Source: Mesorhizobium shangrilense
Lineage (GTDB): Bacteria; Pseudomonadota; Alphaproteobacteria; Rhizobiales; Rhizobiaceae
Assembly (NCBI RefSeq): GCF_040537815.1
Contig: NZ_JBEWSZ010000013.1
Location: 1-64,000, forward strand
Direction: 5' to 3'
DNA: 64,000 nucleotides
Below the pieces are notes generated by a model. The model ran no database searches and had not been told where the DNA came from. It was given only the letters and a program-made list of their open reading frames with translations. The translations under genes and the position numbers were made by a program. Shown here one piece after another: positions 43,230-51,600 of the stretch; position 1 is the first letter of the stretch, and the number at the start of each line of letters is the position of its first letter.

Positions 43230-45389
43230 TCAGGAGCGCGACGCCGGCCGCACTCCCATTTCCTTGAGCAGCCGGCCCGCGCCGTCGATCTTGTCCATGG
43301 TCCAGAGCATGAAGCGACTGTCGACATGGATGCTGCGATTGCGATCCGCGTCAGGGGCCCAGTCCGAGATCACGCCCTCGAGCGTGCCGTCGAACGCGAG
43401 ACCGACGAACTCGCCGCGCCCGTTCAGCGTCGCCGAGCCGCTGTTGCCGTTGGTGATGTCGACCGTGGACATAAAGTCGACCGGCAACGTGCCCAGCGCT
43501 GGCGCGACATATGGGCCATAATCCTTGGCCCGAATCGCGGCAACCGCGGCATCCGGCGCATCGAACTCGCCCTTGCCAGTGTGCTTGGCCAGTAGTCCCT
43601 CGGCCGTGGTGAAGGGCGTCCAGATCTGCCCGTCGCGCGTTCGCCCTGTCACCTTGCCCCAGGTGATGCGCAGCGATCCATTCGCGTCCGGATACACGGG
43701 CCGGCCGATCGCCTGCCGATAGGCACGCAGGCCCTGCACATAGGTCGCGCGGGCCGCCTGCGTGCGGCCGGCGCGGTCTTTCTTCACGCCCTCCGCAGCT
43801 ATGTCGCCAGGATAGAGCGCGACCGCCAGTTTAATGAAAGGATCATCCGACGCCTCGAAGGCAGTAGCCGGCTTGCCGAGCCAGCCGAGCCGCGTGGCCG
43901 TGTCGGCGAGTTTGGTGTCTGCATAAAGTCGGTCAAGGCCGATTTGGTCCAGAGCGGTCTCGAACGCAGTATTGCGATCCTTCGCGTCCAGCCGGCGATA
44001 TACATCGAGCGCGGCCTCGAAGAGCTTGCGATCGATGTCGGGCAGATAACGGCGTTCGATCTGCGTCAGTTGATCGACGGTCTTGTTGCGGTTACGATCC
44101 TGAAAGCCGCTTTCGCGGTCTTCATCGGGCTTCTCGTGCTCCTTCGCCCAGCGATAGAGAGTGCGCGCGGATGAGAGGATTTGCGCGCGGCCCAAAAGCG
44201 CCTGCCGCAGTCCCTCGAGCGAGGCCCGGCTGTTCTCGGCCACCATGGCGTCCAGTTCGCGGATTGCTGCGCCATAGCGCGCCTGCCGCGCGGAATCGTC
44301 AGCAACCCAGTCGCGATAAGCTTTCTCCTCGTTGGCCTTGCGAGCGGTGAGCCCAATCGCATCGGCGCCGGCGAGATCGCCCGCCAGCTTCTTCTCGTAG
44401 TTTTCCACGCCTTGCAGGATGGCGGCGTAGCGGATCTGCGCGTCACGATTGCCTGCCGTGGCCTGCTTGATCTGGGCGGCATAGTCCGACAACAAATGCT
44501 GCAGCAGCGGTTCGAAGTGCGCGAAGTTGAACCGTACTTCGCCGGCGGTGCGCAACCGATTGGTCGTCGCCGGGAAGCCGGCGACCATCACGAAATCGCC
44601 TTCTTGGACGCCTTCAGGGGCGATGCGCAGCCAGCTCTTCGGCCGGTAAGGTACATTGTCGCGCGCATAATGGCGGGAGGAACCATCACGAGCGACATAG
44701 GCGCGATAAAAGCCGAAGTCGCCTGTGTGGCGCGGCCACGTCCAATTGTCCGTTTCGCCGCCGAAGTTACCGATGCCGAGCGCGGGCGCATAGACGAGGC
44801 GCACGTCCTGAATTTCGAGCTTCTGCTGGAGATAGTAGGAGGCGCCGCCATAATAGGCCCCCACGTCGCAGCGGCGATTGGGCTGTTTTTCACATGCGGC
44901 GATCAGCGCCTTGCGGTTCGTGTCGAGCCGTTCATTGCGGGCAAAGCCGTTCAGCTTGTCCGAAACGCCCTTGAGCATGCCGGCGGTCACATCCCGCATA
45001 TCCTCGATCACATAGATGCGGCTGCCGGGCGCCGCGGGCAATTCTTCACCCAGGCTCTTCGCCAGAAAGCCGTTTGTGAGATAGTCCTGGCCCTCCCTGC
45101 TGTTGTACTGGATCGATCCGAACACGCAGTGATGATTGGTCGCGACCAGCCCTTGTGGACTGACGAAGGAGGCGGAGCATCCGCCCAGTGATACGATCGC
45201 GTTGAGCGGGTCAGCGTCCAGACGGCGCAGCTGGGCGGGATCGATCTGGAGCCCATCCGCGCGCATGGCCGCGCCCACTTCCGCAGTCTGGCCCGGCATC
45301 CACATACCTTCGTCCGCCGTCGTAGCGGTGACCGTCCAGAGCAAGGCGATGGCAGTTGCTTGGGCCAAACATTTCACATTCGAGTTCAT
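43230..45389 (-). CDS. S46-family dipeptidyl-peptidase (DPP7/DPP11-like)
   Basis: 719 residues from ATG 45389, with an N-terminal signal peptide (CLAQATAIALLWTVTATTA) for export to the periplasm. Catalytic triad: His ~87 in LVATNHHCVFGSIQ, Asp in FGGETDNWTWPRHTGDF, and Ser ~650 in ITNGNSGSATLNGRGEF. These serine peptidases release dipeptides from peptide N-termini. They are common in Bacteroidetes and Xanthomonadales and uncommon in rhizobia, so transfer is likely. A -24/-12 and a NifA site lie upstream. Confidence 0.88.
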   Translation of the reverse strand: MNSNVKCLAQATAIALLWTVTATTADEGMWMPGQTAEVGAAMRADGLQIDPAQLRRLDADPLNAIVSLGGCSASFVSPQGLVATNHHCVFGSIQYNSREGQDYLTNGFLAKSLGEELPAAPGSRIYVIEDMRDVTAGMLKGVSDKLNGFARNERLDTNRKALIAACEKQPNRRCDVGAYYGGASYYLQQKLEIQDVRLVYAPALGIGNFGGETDNWTWPRHTGDFGFYRAYVARDGSSRHYARDNVPYRPKSWLRIAPEGVQEGDFVMVAGFPATTNRLRTAGEVRFNFAHFEPLLQHLLSDYAAQIKQATAGNRDAQIRYAAILQGVENYEKKLAGDLAGADAIGLTARKANEEKAYRDWVADDSARQARYGAAIRELDAMVAENSRASLEGLRQALLGRAQILSSARTLYRWAKEHEKPDEDRESGFQDRNRNKTVDQLTQIERRYLPDIDRKLFEAALDVYRRLDAKDRNTAFETALDQIGLDRLYADTKLADTATRLGWLGKPATAFEASDDPFIKLAVALYPGDIAAEGVKKDRAGRTQAARATYVQGLRAYRQAIGRPVYPDANGSLRITWGKVTGRTRDGQIWTPFTTAEGLLAKHTGKGEFDAPDAAVAAIRAKDYGPYVAPALGTLPVDFMSTVDITNGNSGSATLNGRGEFVGLAFDGTLEGVISDWAPDADRNRSIHVDSRFMLWTMDKIDGAGRLLKEMGVRPASRS

Positions 45390-45571
45390 GTTGATCTCGC
45401 CCCATCCTGATTCTGTTCTCCGCAGACTCGATGACAATCGGGATGGCCGGCGTCCGCCAGCGCCTGCGCTGCCGCCACTCCGTGAAGACTGAGTGGACCG
45501 TTAACGCAAGAATCCAGATGACGCGCACCTCTCATTGTATCGGTTCCGTGCAACGTTTGCGGATCATCCGC

Positions 45572-45637
45572 AGCACTAATCGTGCCAATTTCAATTACAA
45601 CGTGGGGAGCCGCCCCATCTATGTCCGACCTCCGACA
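45572..45637 (-). promoter_or_regulatory. candidate NifA/RpoN promoter of the S46 peptidase
   Basis: Minus strand TGGCAC (45587-45582), GATTA, GTGCT: perfect -24, one change in the -12, correct GG-N10-GC spacing. TGTCCGACCTCCGACA at 45622-45637 is TGT-N10-ACA. The NifA site is only ~35 bp from the -24, closer than usual. Confidence 0.55.
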
Positions 45638-45759
45638 TTCGTTGTAGACCCGACGCTGTCCTCGCTAGCCATGAAGCGCCGCTACCAACGGTTGTCGCTT
45701 GGCCATTAATTGTGAGAGTGCTGTCGTTTCGGTTAGACCGGTGATTTCTCTGGGTCAGG

Positions 45760-46078
45760 CAGCGCGCAGAAGAGGTGTGTCGCACTGCATTTAGATGCGA
45801 GAATACGGCGGAAGCCTTGAAACTGGGATTCTGTGCGTAAACCCTTACCTTCGCGGCGATCTCTGCCTTGGTAATTGCCGCGTAAGCATGAGCAGCAGCG
45901 CGGGTGACGCGCTCCAGGACAGCGGCGCTGGAAAGCCAAAGCTTTATGTGTCCCTTTTCGATCTCCGGGAACTTACGCAGGAGAGCGTTAAGGTCGCCGC
46001 CGGAATATATGTCCGCTCTCTGACTTACTTTTGTGGTTCTCCAAGCGTCTTCTTCGACAAGCCAGTTCGACCGCGTGA
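45760..46078 (-). pseudogene. nSTAND3-type NTPase defence protein fragment
   Basis: Read leftwards from 46078: NWLVEEDAWRTTKVSQRADI, GDLNALLRKFPEIEKGHIKL, WLSSAAVLERVTRAAAHAYA and AAKVRVYAQNPSFKAS. This resembles the linker before the NTPase in nSTAND3 proteins with an N-terminal nuclease-like domain, used in phage defence. Neither the N-terminus nor the Walker motifs are present. It abuts the AbiE toxin gene. Confidence 0.45.
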
Positions 46079-47005
46079 TTACTTATCACCGATTCCCAAT
46101 ACTGTTGCCAGCCGGTCAGTTAAGACGGCCCTGGCCTTCGCGCTCAGCCGATCAAGGTTCTGCTGCTTGAATCTCACCGCAGGTAGATCGGCCGCCCCGG
46201 CGACTCCGAGCTTTTCCCAGTCAGGCTCGCCCTTCTTGAAGCCAACCAGAAATTCCCGATGCGCCTGGGGCATACCGCCGATCAGGATTTCAACGAGTTG
46301 CGCCCGCGCGGCGTGAAGCTCGGCGAGCGGTACATCCTCCTCGGTCATCCCGGCAAAGTTCCTCTCATATTCGGCCGCAATGTCCTTCTGGCCCGAGGCG
46401 ATGATTTCCCCGATAGGGCGGCCATGGCTGATGAGATAGACGATAAACCCCTGGCGCAAATCGTCGGTGATCCCCTCGTTGGCTAGCAAATCCCTGATAT
46501 CGAAAAGGTCGCGCGGGTGCTGCCGGTCAAGGGCCGCCATGATCTTACCCGCATATAAATCCGCAAACGAAACGACCTGGATCTCCGCGAAGCCGAATTC
46601 ATCTTCTACGGCTGCCGACACGGGCCTTATTTCCGGGGTAAAAACACAGCCACGCAGAACGGGCGTGACTTCGATCTTGATCCGCGTGCGGTTCCTGTCC
46701 TGAACGACAAGGCGTGTAAGGCCGCCGTCATTCTGGCGGCTTTCAAAGACGCGCACGCCTGCGACTGCGTCTTCGATCCGTTTCTTGATACGCAGGAGCG
46801 CAACCTCGATGGCAGCCAGTGATTCATCGCGCGGCATGACCGGTAGGAAGGTCAGGTCGATATCGACTGACAGTCGCGGCATATCGCGGACGAACAGATT
46901 GATGGCGGTGCCACCCTTGAGGGCGAAGTCCTTCTCCTCGGCAACAGCTGGGAGTGTCTGGATTAGCAAGGCGACCTGGTGGCGGTACTGTTCACTGACC
47001 GGCAT
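46079..47005 (-). CDS. abiEii: AbiEii/AbiGii nucleotidyltransferase toxin
   Basis: 308 residues, full length. ALKGGTAINLFVRDMPRLSV then DIDLTFLPV is the GGT...DxD nucleotidyltransferase motif; FADLYAGKIMAALDRQHPRD is the second conserved block (Lys/Asp). AbiEii toxins add nucleotides to tRNA or other targets and stop growth, for example on phage infection. ATG 47005 lies inside the end of the antitoxin gene (14-base overlap) with GGAGG before it, so the pair is coupled. Confidence 0.88.
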   Translation of the reverse strand: MPVSEQYRHQVALLIQTLPAVAEEKDFALKGGTAINLFVRDMPRLSVDIDLTFLPVMPRDESLAAIEVALLRIKKRIEDAVAGVRVFESRQNDGGLTRLVVQDRNRTRIKIEVTPVLRGCVFTPEIRPVSAAVEDEFGFAEIQVVSFADLYAGKIMAALDRQHPRDLFDIRDLLANEGITDDLRQGFIVYLISHGRPIGEIIASGQKDIAAEYERNFAGMTEEDVPLAELHAARAQLVEILIGGMPQAHREFLVGFKKGEPDWEKLGVAGAADLPAVRFKQQNLDRLSAKARAVLTDRLATVLGIGDK

Positions 47006-47843
47006 ATAATTCCTCCGGCACGGTGATCAGGTAGGTGGGATCAAGGCGACCGCCCGGCACGAGCATCCGCTTCCCGGTACCTAGATTGACGGCCTCTTTG
47101 TTGAGGTGCTTGCGCCACGGGTGGTTGTGGCGGTCGGCGAAGAAGAAGAACAGGCGTTTGACCTTGATACTCTTGCAGTCCACGAGCAGCTTCTGCAGCC
47201 GTCGGGGACTGAGGGTAGTGAGCCCTTCTATGATTTTGTCGGCCTGGTCGAAACTCTCATGGCCGGGCAGCCCGTCCAGCATTTCAAGGACGGCGCGCTC
47301 AGGCGTTGAAAGTGTCAGCGGCCATTCCCACTGGCCCCATGGCATAACCCGGAAAGAGCCGCCGTGGATATTGTCGTCGCTGACATGGCTGCCGTCTTTG
47401 AGGTTCCACGCCAGACTGGTAAGCCCGAAGTGTATAGGCTCATTGCGAAACAGCGCCTCGCTATTGTGATAGACGAACGTAATTTGCAGCGGGAGCTTGT
47501 TCAGCCAGGTGGGCGCTTCGTCGGGGCCATAGAGGTGAACCTCTTTCTCTTCCCGCCTGAGATAGTGAGAAAATCCGTGGAGTGACAGCGCCGTGCCTCC
47601 ACCAACAAGGAGCGGTTTCATCAGCAGGGTCTGCAGCGATATGACCACATGCTCCCACAGGAGTTTTCCGCCGGGCTTGCGATAGGCGCCGTGAGCGACG
47701 CGTTCGAGCCAGCCGTTGGTTACGTATTTCCGGCAAAGCTGCGCAGAGTAGCCGCGCTCCTTCAACCATGCCGAATCTACGACCAGCCCTTCGGGAAGTT
47801 CGCGTTGGAGGTGGTTTAGTTTTCCATGGAATTCTTCACTCAT
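46992..47843 (-). CDS. abiEi: AbiEi-type antitoxin with winged-helix N-terminus
   Basis: 283 residues. The N-terminal wHTH reads LVVDSAWLKERGYSAQLCRK then YVTNGWLERVAHGAYRKPGG, and the antitoxin domain follows (LLVGGGTALSLHGFSHYL, TPERAVLEMLDGLPG, LLVDCKSIKVKRLFFFFADR). It represses its own promoter and counters the AbiEii toxin in a type IV arrangement. It starts at ATG 47843, after which the sequence becomes AT-rich (47860-47930), a likely promoter. Confidence 0.85.
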   Translation of the reverse strand: MSEEFHGKLNHLQRELPEGLVVDSAWLKERGYSAQLCRKYVTNGWLERVAHGAYRKPGGKLLWEHVVISLQTLLMKPLLVGGGTALSLHGFSHYLRREEKEVHLYGPDEAPTWLNKLPLQITFVYHNSEALFRNEPIHFGLTSLAWNLKDGSHVSDDNIHGGSFRVMPWGQWEWPLTLSTPERAVLEMLDGLPGHESFDQADKIIEGLTTLSPRRLQKLLVDCKSIKVKRLFFFFADRHNHPWRKHLNKEAVNLGTGKRMLVPGGRLDPTYLITVPEELYAGQ

Positions 47844-48008
47844 GGTTTATATTATAGGAGATTTCTAAACCGAAAGTCAAGTTCATATTTTCCAGTATTT
47901 ATAAACCCAGAGGCTACAAATAGAGGCGCTATCAAACCGCAATTTTCCTTTCGCTAGGAGCGGTAGGGGGCTGGCAGGCCGGAGTTCCGTCCACGCCGAC
48001 GATGCCGC

Positions 48009-48545
48009 CTAAACGACGGCCACCTTCTTGAATCCTGGCGGCAAGATAATGGTCGAAGCGGTCAACGCCTTAACGGGATAGAGGAGGATCAGCACATTGT
48101 GCTGGGTATCGAACGCCTCAGCGACGCACTCGTGCGAAGTTCCATTCTTGTCTGTAATCGACAAGGAAACAGGACGCGTCATCTTGCGGCCGATCGGCAG
48201 TACCGGGCCCAGGGTATGGTTCAAGGTAACGACTATATCTGACGGCCGTCCGAACTGCGCGATGAAGGAAGGGGAAGGCTCGATGCGGCGGAGTCTGGCT
48301 TCAGCACCGTGCCCGGCAACGAACCCGTTGGGCTCCAGAATATAGGCGACGCACGCACGATGATTGGTGCTGGCAAATTCCCGCGCCGACGCGTAGACTG
48401 ACGCCCCGAATTTTTTCGCAAGCTTCATTGGGGTTTTGATTTCGAACGCGCAGTCGGCGGCATGCCGTGCGAAGGCGTCCCCTTTGAAAAGCGCGTAACG
48501 CGCGAAGTTATTTGCCTCGCGTGGGGTGCTTAGACACCCGCACAC
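48009..48545 (-). pseudogene. ImmA/IrrE-family metallopeptidase, C-terminal part
   Basis: 178 codons. EANNFARYALFKGDAFARHA and KTPMKLAKKFGASVYASARE then ASTNHRACVAYILEP match the region after the HExxH zinc site in ImmA/IrrE proteins (the EAN motif and helical bundle). The HExxH itself is upstream of any start in this frame and is missing, so this is a 5'-truncated gene, probably without peptidase activity. Confidence 0.5.
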
Positions 48546-48612
48546 ACGGTCTGGGTGGTGTCGGCGAGAAGAGAGAAGCCGCTCCAGCGAGCTCTATCTA
48601 CAGAAGCCGACA

Positions 48613-51600
48613 TCATCCCCTGAGTCGGGTTTGCAGTGCCTGCCGATTGACGACGAGGTTGTCGAGGTTCAGCAGGTCTGGCTGCAATCTTTGCAATCGC
48701 CTAACCAGCGCCCGCGTACCGTCCACCACGAAGACGCCGCAATCATAACCGTTCCGCTGTTGGGCCATGCCGGGTGACATCAGGCCGGAATGGCCCAGCC
48801 TTGCTGCGAGCTCTGCTGCAGGCTTGTCATTGTATCCCCTGTTGGAGTCGTAGTGATAAGCAACCGGCCTTTCCCGCTCGCTGCGATCAACGAACAGCAG
48901 CGACCAATGGCTACCGCGGCGATTAGGATCCGTAGCACTGGCATCGTTCACCGGCACGAACAGGAAGTCGGCTCTATCGTCCCCATTCTGATCATCGACG
49001 ACGCGCCGGAATGCGCGTGACGCGTCGCTCTCGGCGCCCAAGCGCAGATGATAGTGGGCTACGAGGGGATCCACGAACCGCGTTCGGGCGGCCAGATCTG
49101 GATTGTTCCGCTGCAACTCCTGCGCCAGGAGCTCGTAATCCCTCAGGATATGTTCGTCGCCCAGCCATTGCCTGGCGCCGAGCACCCGCCCGCTGCGGTC
49201 GTGGGACGAGGCTGTAGGATACGAAGCCCCGATCTGAGCATCGGAGGATGTGCTCGGAAACACTGGCGCATAATGAGCATCGTCACGCAGCTCGTGCGGT
49301 GTGGACGGCAAATCAAGGAGAGACCCAAGCCCGCGGTAGAAATCTGACGACAGAGCCCTTGCCGGTGCCGCTAACGCAGCTTCACTCATGGGCCGAGGTC
49401 GAGGGTGATGGATGAGCTGAACGTCATTGGGCCCTCCGGTCCCCAAGACGGCGGTGTAGCGCTCACCGCGAATGTCGTAGCTCATCACCCGCTGTTCCGC
49501 GTCCGGCAACAGGCCCAAGTGGCTCAAGCTAGAGAGCATCGTTTCCGGGGCGGATTGGGTGCGGTGGGAAAAGTCCTCGGGAACGGCGAATGAAACATCA
49601 ATTGTCTCGCCGACAGGGGGGGCGGTCTCCTCAGCCCTCGCGGACGCTGGCACGGCCTGCTCCATCGTCGGTCGAAAGAGCTCTGGCGAGGCGGAATTTC
49701 CCACCCGCAAGCTGGGCTTCGGAGCGAGTTCCGGTCGATATCTCAGTGGTACCTCCTCGCTTGGTAGCAGGCTGCTCCTGTCCAGTGCACCCATCAGCTC
49801 GTCCGGCGCGCGCCGGTCGCCGTGGCGCCAGTTCAAGTGACGAACGGCCCCTCCGAAATCCGGTGCTTGGTGATGGTGCGCAGTTGGCACGGGAGACGAT
49901 GGTAGAACCGCGTCGTCTTCATTACCTTCCCCTGGGAGGTTCTCTGGCCAACCGAATGCCTCCTGCGGTGCGCTGTGCTGCGCAGCGGCGTCCCCAATGG
50001 GACTAGCGTCCATGCCGACCGTGTCTTCCGGATGAGCAGCAAGGGCAATTTCGCGTCCGAGTGCGGCGCGCGGCAGGAACTTCTGGAGATGAACCAGTGC
50101 AGCACCGATCTTTTGCTCACCACCGGAGTCCTTATAGCGCCTGACATCTTCATCCAGCGACCCCTCGTGAATCCGAGCCGCAATCCCCGGCTTGTTGTTT
50201 TCACGCAGGTATTGACTGAAACGTTTAAGAACAGTTGCATAGCTGCGAGTGGTATTTGGAGTCGGCCAGATCGCAGGCGCTGCCTCGTACTGTTTGATGA
50301 GGGCCGCTGTGTATCTTCTGATGAGCGCCGCGTCGTCAGGATCGGGATTCAGGGCAGTGCGCCCCACCATTGGCGCGGCTCCGCCCGCCGACTTCTTGAG
50401 CTGACCCAGTGCGCCAGCCACGGATGAGGAACCACCCTTGCTCTCGTACTCCTTGAGATCCTGATTCAGCGACGGATGGTAAAGCCGAGCAGCAAATCCC
50501 CGCCTGTTGTTTTCAAGGAGCCAACGACCAAAGCCGAAAAGAAGACTTACATTGCGCGTGACCGTGCTCTCCTTGGCCTTACCCGCGCGGAGTGCTGACC
50601 TCAGCCCTTCAATAACGGTCGCATCGCTGGAATAAAGAGGACGCTTGTTGCGACCGTCGGAGACCACTATCGGAGGATCCGGCTGCATTGCCGAGGGCAT
50701 CGACCCACCGCCTCCGGCATGCGGTGCTGGGGTGTATTCGTGCTCGTCCCCGGGCATCATAAGCCGCGCCCCCCATGCCGATGTACCCACTTGATGGGCG
50801 GGGTCCTGCATCGGTTCGATCTCCTCCATCTCCTCCCGCAACCAAGCCAAAGCTTGTCGAGCGGCCTGCGCGGCCTCGCCAACCGCGGAGGATGTCTCCT
50901 CAGCCCTGGCGAACGCCGGCCCGGCAGGCGCCGGCACAGAATGAGAATGGTCACGCAACTCGAACGGTGCGGGCGGAGCCAGATCAACCACTGACGAATG
51001 CGGCGCATGATGATGCCGCGTCGTTGAGTGACCCGGCTGCAGCACCGAGGCACCCAGCATCGGCACACCGCCTCCGGCGTACGGCGCCGCGGCGTGTTCC
51101 TGTCCGCTCCCTTGCATCATGGGCTGCGCTTCCCATGGCAATGCGCCCGCTTGATGAGTGGGGGCCTGCATCAGCACGCGAGCGCCTGAATTGTCGATCT
51201 CGCTTAGCCGCGGCTCAGTGGCAACGTCGCCTGGCGGGAGGCTGCTCCTGTCCAGTGCACCCATCAGCTCGTCCGGCGCGCGCTGGTCGCCGTGGCGCCA
51301 GTTCGAGTGACGAACGGCCCCTCCGAAATCCGGTGCTTGGTGATGGTGCGCAGTTGGCACGGGAGACGATGGTAGAACCACGTCGTCTTCATTACCTTCC
51401 CCTGGGAGCTTCTCTGGCCAACCGAATGCCTCCTGCGGCGCGCTGTGCTGCGCAGCGGCGTCCCCAATGGGACTAGCGTCCATGCCGACCGTGCCTTCCG
51501 GATGAGCAGCAAGGGCAAATTCGCGTCCGAGTGCGGCGCGCGGCAGGAACTTCTGGAGATGAACCAGTGCAGCACCGATCTTTTGGTCACCACCGGAGTC

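Noticed and set aside
44181..45191. Open frame antisense to the S46 peptidase (336 codons)
   Set aside because: The peptidase frame carries the whole catalytic triad and a signal peptide; the antisense frame has nothing recognisable.
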